From VRUE01 sp963714155 (GTDB taxonomy: Bacteria > Actinomycetota > Thermoleophilia > Solirubrobacterales > 70-9), in assembly GCA_963714155.1 (NCBI GenBank), contig OY970236.1, positions 1,364,001-1,428,000 on the forward strand: DNA of 64,000 nt, given 5' to 3'. The notes beneath the pieces are model-generated. The model saw nothing but the letters and a program-made list of their open reading frames with translations, ran no database searches and was not told the DNA's origin. The first letter of the stretch is position 1, and each line of letters starts with the position of its first letter. Made by a program: the position numbers and the translations under genes. Shown piece by piece: positions 48,671 to 57,734 of the stretch.

Positions 48671-50116
48671 ATGACCTCGTCCCCCCGGGACCGGACGCAC
48701 CCCAATCTGACCCTGGCCGTGCTCGCCCTCGGCGGGCTTGCCTACGCGCTGCTCAGCTCCGCCGTGGTGCCGGCGCTGCCGACGATGCAGGAGGACCTCG
48801 GCGCCAGCGAGACCGGGATCACCTGGCTGCTCACCGGCTACCTGCTGGCCGCCTCGGTCGGCACCTCGATCCTCGGCCGCCTCGGCGATATGTACGGCAA
48901 GGAGCGGTTGCTGCTCTGGACCCTGGTCATCCTCGCCGCCGGCACCCTGCTGGCGGCGGTCTCCAACTCGCTGCCGCTGCTGATTGCCGCTCGCTTCATC
49001 CAGGGTGCCGGCGGCGGCATCTTCCCGCTCGCCTACGGCATCGTCCGTGACGAGTTCCCGGCCGAGAAGGTCGCCGGCGGGATCGGCATGCTCTCGGCGA
49101 TCCTCGGCATCGGCGGCGGGCTCGGGATCGTCCTCTCCGGGGTGATCCTCGAGCGGCTCGACTACCACTGGCTCTTCTGGATCCCCCTGGTCGCGGTCGT
49201 GCTCGCCGCCATCGCCACCTGGCGCTTCGTGCCCGAGTCGCCGGTGCGCACGCCCGGCAAGGTCAACTGGCTTGCCGCGGCTCTGATGACGGTCGGCCTC
49301 TCGGCGGTGCTGCTGGCGATCAGCCAGACGAGCACCTGGGGCTGGGTCTCCGCCAAGACCCTCGGGCTCGCCGCCTTCGGCCTCGCCGTCTCACTGGTCT
49401 GGATCGCGGTCGAGGTGCGCAGTCGCGAACCGCTGATCGACATGACGATGATGCGGGTGCGCGGCGTCTGGACCACCAACGCGGCTGCCTTCCTGCTCGG
49501 CGCCGGCCTCTACGCCTCCTTCGTCGTCTTCCCCCAGTTCGCCCAGCTGCCGACCAGCACCGGTTTCGGCTTCGGCGCCTCGGTCGTCGTCTCCGGGCTG
49601 TACCTGCTGCCGGCGACGATCGGGATGACGGTCCTCGGCCTCAACGCGGGGGCGATCTCCGCCCGCTTTGGCTCGCGCAACGCGCTGCTTGCCGGAACGC
49701 TCTTCGCCACCGCCTCCTTCGCGATGCTGGCCTTCGCTCACGACCATCCCTATGACCTGCTGATCGCCGCCGCCTTCCTCGGCGTTGGCATCGGCCTCGC
49801 CTTCACCGCCCTCGGCAACCTGATCGTGCAGGCGGTCCCGGCCGAGCAGACCGGCGTCGCCAGCGGCATGAACAACGTGATGCGGACCCTCGGCGGCGCC
49901 CTCGGCGGTCAGCTCTCCGCCACCTTCATCGCCGGCCACATGGCTAACGACCTGCCGACGGTCACCGGCTTCACCGACACCTTCCTGATGGCAACCGGCT
50001 TCCTCGTCCTCTGCTTCGGCGCCGGCCTGCTGGTGCCGCGGACGCTCGGCTCGGCCGGCCGCGGCTCCGGATCGAGCGGCGCCCCCGGCAGGGTGCCGGG
50101 GGCCGCCCGGGCCTGA
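48671..50116 (+). CDS. MFS exporter, QacA/DHA2 type
   Basis: A 481-residue membrane protein with about 14 helices. Marks are SSAVVPALPTMQEDLGASETGITWLLTGYLL, motif A GRLGDMYGKERLL, LGIGGGLGIVLSGVILE and a second-half GAISARFGSRNALLAG. It probably exports drugs or metabolites. GGAG precedes the ATG and a 21-bp palindrome lies just upstream. The C-terminus is Gly/Ser/Pro-rich. Confidence 0.92.
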   Translation: MTSSPRDRTHPNLTLAVLALGGLAYALLSSAVVPALPTMQEDLGASETGITWLLTGYLLAASVGTSILGRLGDMYGKERLLLWTLVILAAGTLLAAVSNSLPLLIAARFIQGAGGGIFPLAYGIVRDEFPAEKVAGGIGMLSAILGIGGGLGIVLSGVILERLDYHWLFWIPLVAVVLAAIATWRFVPESPVRTPGKVNWLAAALMTVGLSAVLLAISQTSTWGWVSAKTLGLAAFGLAVSLVWIAVEVRSREPLIDMTMMRVRGVWTTNAAAFLLGAGLYASFVVFPQFAQLPTSTGFGFGASVVVSGLYLLPATIGMTVLGLNAGAISARFGSRNALLAGTLFATASFAMLAFAHDHPYDLLIAAAFLGVGIGLAFTALGNLIVQAVPAEQTGVASGMNNVMRTLGGALGGQLSATFIAGHMANDLPTVTGFTDTFLMATGFLVLCFGAGLLVPRTLGSAGRGSGSSGAPGRVPGAARA

Positions 50117-50134
50117 GCTAATCGACCCTGGTCG

Positions 50135-52612
50135 TCAGGATGTCTTGCGGGCGCTGAAGATCGTGCCGCCCTCACAGCCGGCGCGGCGCTCGTAGACCCG
50201 CACGGTGTAGCCGTTGGAGCTGTCGCCCTGGACGCTGGCGGTGATCCAGGTCGGCGGCGAGCTCGTGTTCTGTTGGGCGATTTCGAAGCTGCCCTGGATC
50301 ACGGGGCCACCGTTGATGATCGTCAGCGCCGGGATCTCGTCGAAGTGGATGGTCTCCAGCGGCGCGCTTTCGGGGAAGGGGAAGCCGCAGACGACCCTGA
50401 AGCGGGCGTCGAACCCGGTGACGACCTTGCCGTTCGAGTAGAACGAGACACCGGCCCCGACCGTCTTGTCGAGGTCTTCGGTTGCTTTGTAGAGCTTCGT
50501 CGGCGGCGAGGCCGGTTGCGCTGGCGGCGGGGTCAGCGGCACGACCGGTTTTTTCACGACCGGGATGCCACCCGGCTGAACCGTCGGTGGGCCGGAGGGG
50601 ATCGAAGGCTGGCCCGCGGGGGGGCTGCCGACCGGCGCCTGGCCGATGCCGGTGATCTGGGTGCCGTCGGTGAAGCCCGCGACCGGGTAGACGATCGGCG
50701 TGCAGGTGATTACCAGCGGGTCCTTGACCACCTGTGCCGCCGAGCTGCTCGCCTTTTTGCCCTTCTTCGGCTTCTTTTTCAGCAGCTTCTTGGCTTTGGC
50801 GGTGAGATTGAGCGGGATGATGTGCGTGCCCGAGCCGCTGGCGTAGATCGTCACCTTCTTGATCAGGCCTTTCCTCTTCTTCCTCGGCTTCTTCGAGGCG
50901 AGGGCGCTGCCCCCGGCCGAGCCGGCGACCGCTTTCTCCACCGCGGTCAACCTGCAGGAGCCGCTGGTGTCGACTTCGAGGCCGAGTTTGCCGCCGGGGA
51001 AGACCACCGGCTTCCTGGTGAACTTGAAGGATCCGTTTGGCTGCAGCGATTCGAGGATCGTCCGGTAGAGCGGGCTGTTGAGCAGCGCGTTGGGTGACCC
51101 TTTAGAGAGGGATGGCGGCCCGATCAGGGCTACGACGGAGGTGTCACTGTCGTCATAGCCGGCGTTGACCGGGTTGGCGTTGGTAAAGGATGGGTCTGCG
51201 GTCGAGCTGGAGAACGTGCCGGTACGGACGCCGTTGTAGTCGAGAACCTTCAGCACGTCGCCCTCAGCGGGCGAGAAGAAGCCCAGCTCGGGAACGATCC
51301 GCAGGGTCCCGTCCAGCGTTGGGCTGCCACCGACGTTGAGCAGGTCATGCTGGGGGCCAGCCACACCCTGCGCCTCGATTGCCAGCGTCGCCCCTGCGCC
51401 CTGCACGTAGCTCCCGGCGATATTCATGCTGCCGATCCCGACCGCCGGGTTGAGGGTGCCCGAGATGTTTTCGACGTTGGCGAGCAGCGGTCCCGAGCCG
51501 GTGATCTGGCCGCCGTGGTTCATCAGTTTTCCGGTGCTGAGCGGGGCGTTGACCAGGATGTTGCCGCCGGTGGCGTCAAGGGAACCGCCGCTGTGGCTCG
51601 TCTGCACCGCGATGTCGAGCAGGCCGCCAGTCGCTGTCGTGATGTTGCCGGTCAGCGAGGCACCCGAGCCGATGCTGCGAATCGTCCCCTGGTTGATCAG
51701 CGTGCCCGTCGCCTTCACGGGGCTGCCGGCGAGGATCGTCTGGCCCGGGCCAATGGTGCCGCTGACGTTCACCCCGTCGCTGTAGGGCTGGATCTCTGCG
51801 GTGGACGCCGCGCCGGTCATGGACAGGTTGCCGCGGATCACCACCGGGGCCACGGGGCCACCGGTGCTCGTATTGCCGGCGCCTTGGATGAAGTTCCCCC
51901 GATCGATCTGGAGGTACTTGCTGCCCCCGTGGTTGGTGATGTTGCCGCCCGCGCCGTTTATGAAGGTGTTTTCGAGCGTCGACGAATACATGCAAACCCC
52001 GCCCGTGCAGGTGGTCGAGATGCTGATCGTGCCTTTGTTGGTGAAGGTGTCGTTTGTCGCCGTGTCCGCCCACCAGTTGAGGAAGTCGTTGATCTGGAAC
52101 GTGCCGGTGTTGGTCACGTTTCCCCTCAGCGAGCTGTTGGCTTTGTCGCCGGGGCCGTCGCTGATGAAGGTGCCGGCGTTTGCGAACGCGTCGGCCGCCG
52201 CGCTGGTCACCGTCAACATCGCCTGGGGCTGCCCGCAGGAGACGTGATCGGGGCAGTCGAGCTGGATCGTGCCGTTGTTCTGGATCGTCACTGCGGTGAG
52301 GGCGGGAACGGCGCTGTCCTGAAGCTTCAGCGTCTTGCCCGCACCGACCGTGAGGTTTTTGACTGTTGGACTACCAGAGACGATCACTGGGGCTGTGGCG
52401 GCGCTGATCACCGCGTCACAGGCCGCCGACGGGCCCCCGTTATCCCAGTTGGCGTCGTTGCTGAAGTTGTTGTCGGCAGCGGAGGCGAGCCAGCTGGTGG
52501 TTTCGCCGCCGGCGCATGGCGCCGCCGAGGCGGAGGCTGGCGCAAACGTCGCCAGCACCCCCGTAAGGACTGCCAGCATGACCACTCGAACGACGATCGA
52601 CTTGCCTCTCAA
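50135..52612 (-). CDS. Large secreted beta-helix protein
   Basis: About 825 residues. A signal peptide (VVRVVMLAVLTGVLATFAPASASA) leads into a long beta-rich, Gly/Asn/Thr-rich region (about 30-440) with repeated NxGT(I/F), NQGTI, NVTNTGTF patterns, as in right-handed beta-helix adhesins. A Lys-rich linker (SKKPRKKRKGLIKK, KAKKLLKKKPKKGKK) and a Pro-rich stretch follow, then a C-terminal beta domain with paired Cys. Autotransporter barrels are absent, as expected for a Gram-positive-type cell. I start at TTG 52612 (GAGAGGGAG upstream); a TTG at 52642 is possible. Confidence 0.75.
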   Translation of the reverse strand: MRGKSIVVRVVMLAVLTGVLATFAPASASAAPCAGGETTSWLASAADNNFSNDANWDNGGPSAACDAVISAATAPVIVSGSPTVKNLTVGAGKTLKLQDSAVPALTAVTIQNNGTIQLDCPDHVSCGQPQAMLTVTSAAADAFANAGTFISDGPGDKANSSLRGNVTNTGTFQINDFLNWWADTATNDTFTNKGTISISTTCTGGVCMYSSTLENTFINGAGGNITNHGGSKYLQIDRGNFIQGAGNTSTGGPVAPVVIRGNLSMTGAASTAEIQPYSDGVNVSGTIGPGQTILAGSPVKATGTLINQGTIRSIGSGASLTGNITTATGGLLDIAVQTSHSGGSLDATGGNILVNAPLSTGKLMNHGGQITGSGPLLANVENISGTLNPAVGIGSMNIAGSYVQGAGATLAIEAQGVAGPQHDLLNVGGSPTLDGTLRIVPELGFFSPAEGDVLKVLDYNGVRTGTFSSSTADPSFTNANPVNAGYDDSDTSVVALIGPPSLSKGSPNALLNSPLYRTILESLQPNGSFKFTRKPVVFPGGKLGLEVDTSGSCRLTAVEKAVAGSAGGSALASKKPRKKRKGLIKKVTIYASGSGTHIIPLNLTAKAKKLLKKKPKKGKKASSSAAQVVKDPLVITCTPIVYPVAGFTDGTQITGIGQAPVGSPPAGQPSIPSGPPTVQPGGIPVVKKPVVPLTPPPAQPASPPTKLYKATEDLDKTVGAGVSFYSNGKVVTGFDARFRVVCGFPFPESAPLETIHFDEIPALTIINGGPVIQGSFEIAQQNTSSPPTWITASVQGDSSNGYTVRVYERRAGCEGGTIFSARKTS

Positions 52613-52784
52613 CGGACTCCCTCTCGATTGTTTCCCCAACAAATTGGGCTGTGGGGCCGGACGACGCTCTCACCACAGCCGGCGCGACGCTATCGGTCGA
52701 GAAAGGCGTCGTCAACGCTGGCAGAGCGACTGCCGGAAAGGGCTCCTACGTTTTTCCTACTCCTCGCGCGGCTAGGGTGCCGCC

Positions 52785-54902
52785 GTGCGCCTCCAACGCC
52801 TTGCCGCGAGTGTCACCGGCCCTCGCGGCCGCTGGATCACCGTCGCTGTCTGGGTCGCGCTCGGCCTCGCCGGGTTGTTCGCGCGGGCACACATCAATGA
52901 CGTGACGGCGGCGGGGCAGAGCAGTTACCTGCCCGCACATGCCGAGTCGACCCAGGTGGTCAACCTCCTGCAGCGCGACTTCAAGGGCGGCAACGACGTG
53001 CCGGTGCTGGTCGTCTTCGAGCGCAACGGCGGGCTCAGTGCCGCCGACCTCGACACGATCGGCAAGCTCGGTGAAGGGCTCGAACGACTTGGCCTCTCAG
53101 GGTCGACGCCGGTCTTCGCTCCTTTCTCCGAGCAGACCAAGCAGCCGCTGGGCGGAGTGGCGCGGATAGCGCGCGGAGTGGGGCCGATCTCACGCGACGG
53201 CGAAGCGGCCCTGGTGGCGCTGGCGATCGACTCCGAAGATCGCGGCGCAATCGTCGGCGGCGTCAAGAAGATCCGCGCCTACCTCGCCGCCCATCGCCAT
53301 CCGGGCCTGCACTCCTACGTAACCGGGCCGGGCGGGCTCGCCGCCGACCTCGAGCAGGTCGCCGAAGACGCCGGGCAGACGCTGCTGATCGCGACGCTCA
53401 GCCTCGTCCTGCTCTTGCTCCTGCTCGTCTACCGGGCGCCGCCGCTGGCCCTGCTGCCGCTGCTGGTGGTCGGCACCGCCTACCTGATCGCGATCGGGGT
53501 CACCTACCTGCTGATCGATGCCGGCGCGATCACCGTCAACACCGAGGGGACCTTCTTGCTGCTGGTCTTGATCTTCGGCGCCGGCACCGACTACTCGCTG
53601 CTCTTGATCCACCGCTATCGCGAGGAGCTGGCAGCCGGCGCCGAGCCCTTGGTGGCGCTGCGCGCGGCGCTCGCCGAGAGCCTGCGGCCGATCGCCGCCT
53701 CAGCGGCGACGGTGATCGCGGCGATGCTGGTGCTGCTGCTCGCCGAGCTCGAGTCGACCCACTGGCTGGGGCCGGTGCTGGCGATCGGGATCGCCGTGAT
53801 GCTCGCCGCCGCGCTGACGCTGCTGCCGGCCCTGCTCGCGATTCTCGGCCCCCGCGCCTTCTGGCCCGGGGACGCTGCTGGCAAGCGCGCGGACTCCCAG
53901 CGCTGGGCGCGGATCGCCGGCTTCGTGCGGCGCCGCCCCCGGGCGATCGTCGCCACCGTCTTCGCGGCGCTGGCGGTCCTCGCCCTCGGCAACTTCGTCC
54001 AGCACGGCACGATCGGCTTTGGCGAAGGCGAAACCCGCTCGACCGAATCGGGACGCGGCAGCGAAGTCCTCGACGAACACTTTCCGCCCGGGCTCGGCTC
54101 ACCGCTGACGGCGGTGCTGGGGATCGGCGAAGTCGAGGCGGCGCTGCACGGGCTGGAGGACCTTGGCTCGGTCAAGCTCGCCGTGCCGGTGCCGCCGTCC
54201 TCGCTCTCCGACGAGGCGGCGCTGGCGATCGTGCTGCGCGGCAACCCTTACTCGAGCGAGGCGGCGGACCTGGTCGAGGGCGTCCGCGAGCGGCTGGCGC
54301 AGGTCGCCCCGGGCGCCCTCGTCGGCGGCATCCCGGCCGAGAACTACGACGTCGAGCAGACCAACGAGCGCGACACGCGGTTGATCGTGCCGATCGTCCT
54401 GCTCGTGGTCGGCCTGATCCTGGTCGCGGTCCTGCGCGCCCTGGTCGCGCCCGGCTACCTGATCTTCACCGTCGTCGCCTCGTTCGCGGCGACGCTGGGG
54501 CTCGTCACCTTCGCCTTCACCGAGCTGCTCGGCTCCGACGGGATCAGCTTCAACCTCGTCCTGCTGGCCTTCATCTTCCTCGTCGCCCTCGGCGTTGACT
54601 ACAACATCTTCCTGATGACCCGCGCCCGCGAGGAGGCGGTCGCGCACGGCACCTGCGAGGGGATGTTGATTGCCCTGCAGAGCACCGGGACCGTGGTCAC
54701 CGGCGCCGGCCTGATCCTCGCCGGCACCTTCGCCACGCTGATCCTGCTGCCGCTCGAGCAGCTGGTCCAGATTGGCGCCACGGTCGCGATCGGCGTCCTG
54801 CTCGACACCTTCGTCGTCCGTTCGCTGCTGATCCCGGCGATCACATACCTATGTGGGGAGCGCGCCTGGTGGCCGGGCGTGGTTCGCAAGTCGCGGATTT
54901 AA
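52785..54902 (+). CDS. MMPL-family RND transporter
   Basis: A 705-residue membrane protein starting with GTG, with two sets of about six helices around extracytoplasmic loops. The first set has TLSLVLLLLLLVYRAPPLALLPL and FGAGTDYSLLLIHRYREEL (the GxxxDY proton-path Asp-Tyr), the second LVALGVDYNIFLMTRAREEA. MMPL proteins export lipids or siderophores or bring in substrates for the outer layers in actinobacteria. The stop lies directly before the operator of the next toxin/antitoxin pair. Confidence 0.93.
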   Translation: MRLQRLAASVTGPRGRWITVAVWVALGLAGLFARAHINDVTAAGQSSYLPAHAESTQVVNLLQRDFKGGNDVPVLVVFERNGGLSAADLDTIGKLGEGLERLGLSGSTPVFAPFSEQTKQPLGGVARIARGVGPISRDGEAALVALAIDSEDRGAIVGGVKKIRAYLAAHRHPGLHSYVTGPGGLAADLEQVAEDAGQTLLIATLSLVLLLLLLVYRAPPLALLPLLVVGTAYLIAIGVTYLLIDAGAITVNTEGTFLLLVLIFGAGTDYSLLLIHRYREELAAGAEPLVALRAALAESLRPIAASAATVIAAMLVLLLAELESTHWLGPVLAIGIAVMLAAALTLLPALLAILGPRAFWPGDAAGKRADSQRWARIAGFVRRRPRAIVATVFAALAVLALGNFVQHGTIGFGEGETRSTESGRGSEVLDEHFPPGLGSPLTAVLGIGEVEAALHGLEDLGSVKLAVPVPPSSLSDEAALAIVLRGNPYSSEAADLVEGVRERLAQVAPGALVGGIPAENYDVEQTNERDTRLIVPIVLLVVGLILVAVLRALVAPGYLIFTVVASFAATLGLVTFAFTELLGSDGISFNLVLLAFIFLVALGVDYNIFLMTRAREEAVAHGTCEGMLIALQSTGTVVTGAGLILAGTFATLILLPLEQLVQIGATVAIGVLLDTFVVRSLLIPAITYLCGERAWWPGVVRKSRI

Positions 54903-54903
54903 G

Positions 54904-54924
54904 ATGTAGACTGCTGATCTACAT
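54904..54924. promoter_or_regulatory. Antitoxin operator over the start codon
   Basis: ATGTAGA and TCTACAT are perfect inverted 7-mers separated by CTGCTGA. The right arm runs into the antitoxin ATG, and TAGACT within the site could be the -10 box of a leaderless promoter. This is a typical place for toxin-antitoxin autoregulation. Confidence 0.65.
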
Positions 54925-55180
54925 GGCCGTCAATGACACCACCACGATTCGGGTACCCGCCGGCACTCGGGATCGGTTGAAGATCCTGGCGGCGCGGCGT
55001 GGAGAGTCCGCCGGTGAGGTCGTGGCGAAGCTCGTCAGCGCCGCCGATGAGGAGTCGATGCTGGCCGACATGGCAAGCGACTTCGAGAAGCTGGCTCGCA
55101 CTCCCGCGGCTCTCGCCGCCTACCACGCCGAGAGCCGCGAGATCGAGTCCGCCTTTGACGCTTCGACACCTGCGTGGTAG
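54923..55180 (+). CDS. Ribbon-helix-helix antitoxin of a MazF-type pair
   Basis: An 85-residue protein. The N-terminus is a ribbon-helix-helix DNA-binding domain (TTTIRVPAGTRDRLKILAARRGESAGEVVAKLVS), followed by a charged helical tail that would wrap the toxin. It overlaps the toxin start by 7 bases and starts inside a palindrome that is probably its own operator. Confidence 0.85.
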   Translation: MAVNDTTTIRVPAGTRDRLKILAARRGESAGEVVAKLVSAADEESMLADMASDFEKLARTPAALAAYHAESREIESAFDASTPAW

Positions 55181-55518
55181 GCGCCCCACCCCAGCAGGGT
55201 GATGTGTATTGGGCCGACCCCGATCCCACGCGTGGGAGGGAGCAAGCCAAGCCACGACCTTTCGCAATAGTTTCGGTTGATCAGCTGAATCAGGCGGGCC
55301 TTGGCTTGTCGCTGGCCGTTCCGCTGACCCGAACCGATTTCGGCAGCGCCCTCCACTTGCCAATTGCTTCGCCGGAGGGTGGGCTGAAGGAGAACGGATT
55401 CGCGATGCCCGAGCAGATGCGGGCGATCTCGCACGAGCGACTCAGTCGCCGACTCGGGAACCTGCGCCCGGCGACACTGGACGAGCTGCTGAAACGCTGC
55501 CGGGTGCTTCTGCGTTAG
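55174..55518 (+). CDS. MazF/PemK-family endoribonuclease toxin
   Basis: A 114-residue toxin with the MazF fold: QQGDVYWADPDPTRGREQAKPRPFAIVSVD, then SLAVPLTRTDFGSALHLPI and a C-terminal RLGNLRPATLDELLKRCRVLL. The Arg in KPRPF and the Thr in PLT are the conserved active-site positions. MazF toxins cut mRNA, rRNA or tRNA at short motifs. The start is GTG, overlapping the antitoxin stop. Confidence 0.88.
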   Translation: MVGAPPQQGDVYWADPDPTRGREQAKPRPFAIVSVDQLNQAGLGLSLAVPLTRTDFGSALHLPIASPEGGLKENGFAMPEQMRAISHERLSRRLGNLRPATLDELLKRCRVLLR

Positions 55519-55564
55519 CTGGCGGATCAGGTCTGCATTCGATTGCTGCGGGTATAGGAGCCCC

Positions 55565-55765
55565 ATGGCTAATTCATCACTGAAAAGCACCGTTGCCCGC
55601 AAGGCCGCCAAGGTCACCGCCAAGCACACGGCCCACGGCGCCGCCTCGAAGCTGAAGCGCAACCCGATTCGAGCCACCACTCTGCTTGCCGTCGGTGGCA
55701 TTTTCGGTGCCGTGGCGGGGTGGCTGGCCGCTCGCAGCACCACAGCGGCGCCCTCGCCGGGCTAA
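55565..55765 (+). CDS. Small single-pass protein with basic N-terminus
   Basis: A 66-residue protein. A basic, Ala-rich N-terminal half (STVARKAAKVTAKHTAHG) leads to one hydrophobic Gly-zipper helix (TTLLAVGGIFGAVAGWLAA). ATAGGAG precedes the ATG by a good distance. No function is known. It resembles the small, basic, one-helix proteins near stress genes elsewhere in the window (27159). Confidence 0.62.
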   Translation: MANSSLKSTVARKAAKVTAKHTAHGAASKLKRNPIRATTLLAVGGIFGAVAGWLAARSTTAAPSPG

Positions 55766-55784
55766 GTCCTGTACAGATTCCGGG

Positions 55785-56609
55785 ATGGGCGCCTTCCGCT
55801 ACGAGGGACACCGGATCTCCTACGACTCCTACGGGGAGGGCGAGCGGGTACTGGTGCTCGTCCACGGGCTGCTGATGAACCGGCGCATGTTTGAGCGCCT
55901 CGGCCCGGAGCTGGCAGCTGCTGGCAACCGCGTGGTCTGCGTCGACCTGCTCGGCCACGGTCGCTCGGACCGGCCCGAGGACCTGCGGCTCTACTCGATG
56001 CCGCTCTTCGCTCGCCAGGTGGTGGGCCTGCTCGACCACCTCGAGCTCGACTCGGCGGTGGTGGGTGGGACCTCGCTCGGCGCCAACGTCGGCCTCGAGC
56101 TGGCGGTGCGCTACCCGGAGCGCGCTCGCGGCCTCTTCGTCGAGATGCCGGTACTCGACAACGCCCTGCCCGCCGTCGCCGGGGCCTTCACGCCGGTGCT
56201 GCTCGGCCTCCGCTACGGCAAGCCCGCCTTCGAGCTGACCTCGCGCGTTACCTCCCTGCTGCCGCGGACCAACTTCCTGCTCGATATCGGGCTCGATTGG
56301 GTGCGCCAGCGTCCCGGGCCCTCCGGCGCGGTGCTCGAGGGCCTGCTGCTCGGCGAGACAGCGCCCCACCGCGAAAAACGACTCGGGATCGAGCAGCCGA
56401 CCCTGATCGTCGGCCACCCCCGCGACCCGCTGCACCCCTTCAGCGACGCCGGCATGCTGGCCGAAGAGCTCGCCAACGCCCGCCTGGTCGAGGCCAACTC
56501 GATCTTCGAGTGGCGGCTGAAGCCGCAGCGCCTCACCGCCGAGCTGGCCGCCTTCCTCGCCGAGCTCTCAGATCTTCAGCGAGGTCCAGAGCGGTCGGTG
56601 GTCGGATAG
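55785..56609 (+). CDS. Alpha/beta hydrolase
   Basis: A 274-residue alpha/beta-hydrolase-fold protein. The oxyanion segment is VLVHGLLMNRRMF, and the nucleophile elbow GGTSLGAN carries Ser97. The acid is likely in GHPRDPLHPFSD. The region where the catalytic His is expected (ARLVEANSIFEWRLKP) has no His, so the triad looks incomplete. It may be a non-hydrolytic member or use another His. I start at ATG 55785. The 3' end overlaps the convergent nuclease gene by 42 bases. Confidence 0.8.
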   Translation: MGAFRYEGHRISYDSYGEGERVLVLVHGLLMNRRMFERLGPELAAAGNRVVCVDLLGHGRSDRPEDLRLYSMPLFARQVVGLLDHLELDSAVVGGTSLGANVGLELAVRYPERARGLFVEMPVLDNALPAVAGAFTPVLLGLRYGKPAFELTSRVTSLLPRTNFLLDIGLDWVRQRPGPSGAVLEGLLLGETAPHREKRLGIEQPTLIVGHPRDPLHPFSDAGMLAEELANARLVEANSIFEWRLKPQRLTAELAAFLAELSDLQRGPERSVVG

Positions 56610-57554
56610 GTAGTACTTGACGTAGGCGCGGAAGCGGCTCTGCTCCGCTTTGGTTTCTCCCCAGAGCTCGCGGAAGAGGGCGCCGTCGAAATCGAAGACG
56701 CCGCTGCGCTCGATCGCTTCCTCGATCGGGCCGGGAAAGACGGCCATCTGGTCGTACTGGGCGTCGTCATTGAGGTTTGAGCCGCCGACCTTGGTCGAGT
56801 GCGGTGGCAGGTGCAGGCCTTTGCTGGTCAGTGCCCGGAAGATCGGGTCGCTCTCGTCGCGCACCGGCAGGTTGAAGTCACCGAGGGCGATCACGTTCGG
56901 CGTGTAGGCATTCTTGCTGCGCCGGCGCAGGTCGGCCCAGCGCCCGATCGCGTAAGCCTCGAGGCAGCGCCGGTCGATCGATTTTTTGTCCTCCTTGCCG
57001 AAGTAGAGGTGGACGTCGGCGACGACGAACTCGAGCTTGCCGACCCGCAGTGAGACCAAGTACGGATTGCGGTCAAAGCCTTCGAATTTCTGTTTGACGT
57101 CCGGCAATTTGACGCTGGCGAGGTCCTTCGGCGGCACGGTGATGCGGCCGATCTCGTCCAGCAGCGTCGCCTTCTCGCTGTCGAAGAGGACGGCGTAGCG
57201 CTCCCGGTTGCCGCCGGGGTCGGAGAAGATCGCGCGGTAGCGCTTGGGCAGCTGGGCCATGATCCCGTTGAGGCCGCTGAGGTCATCGTTGGTCTCCTGG
57301 ATCGCGATCACGTCGAACCAGCCGATGATCTCGGCGATCAGCCTGTAGTCCTTCTCGCGTCGTTGCTGAACGCCGAGGTTGGCGATGTTCCAGGTCGCCA
57401 AGCGCAGGCGGTTGCGAGTGGCCGGCGGGATCGCCCGGTCCTCCTTGCCTTCCTGCTTGGGGTAGTCGCGCAGCGCTTTCAGCTGCGCGTCGAGGTCGTA
57501 GTCGTAGCTGGTGCGGGGCTTCGGAAAGGCCGGCATCGGGGCGAATCTATGCAT
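56568..57554 (-). CDS. Endonuclease/exonuclease/phosphatase-family protein
   Basis: About 328 residues. EEP motifs are LATWNIANLG (N-terminal metal site), IAIQETND, VVADVHLYFG, VIALGDFNLPV and the closing SDHRPLW with the catalytic Asp-His. Such enzymes act on DNA, RNA caps or lipids; without a signal peptide it is probably an intracellular nuclease. I start at ATG 57554 (CAGGG upstream); ATG 57575 is an alternative. It is divergent from the tRNA gene. Confidence 0.85.
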   Translation of the reverse strand: MHRFAPMPAFPKPRTSYDYDLDAQLKALRDYPKQEGKEDRAIPPATRNRLRLATWNIANLGVQQRREKDYRLIAEIIGWFDVIAIQETNDDLSGLNGIMAQLPKRYRAIFSDPGGNRERYAVLFDSEKATLLDEIGRITVPPKDLASVKLPDVKQKFEGFDRNPYLVSLRVGKLEFVVADVHLYFGKEDKKSIDRRCLEAYAIGRWADLRRRSKNAYTPNVIALGDFNLPVRDESDPIFRALTSKGLHLPPHSTKVGGSNLNDDAQYDQMAVFPGPIEEAIERSGVFDFDGALFRELWGETKAEQSRFRAYVKYYLSDHRPLWTSLKI

Positions 57555-57633
57555 AAAACCCTGCTGATCGATCAAAAAATATCTGAGCGCCTGAAAAGAA
57601 GTCCCAATGTCCGTCCTTTGGTACGCATGGGGT

Positions 57634-57641
57634 GCTAGGAT
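57634..57641 (+). promoter_or_regulatory. Candidate extended -10 box before the tRNA gene
   Basis: TGCTAGGAT includes TG-N-TAGGAT (57633-57641), about 93 bases upstream of the tRNA. No good -35 hexamer is at the proper distance. The leader that follows is G-rich and may be removed when the tRNA is processed. Confidence 0.35.
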
Positions 57642-57734
57642 GCCCGAGAAATCTGGAGCGATCAGAGAGATTGAGAGGGGGACCCCGGGAGAGGGACCTC
57701 AGGGAGCTTCAAAGGGAGGAGCCCCACCCATAGC

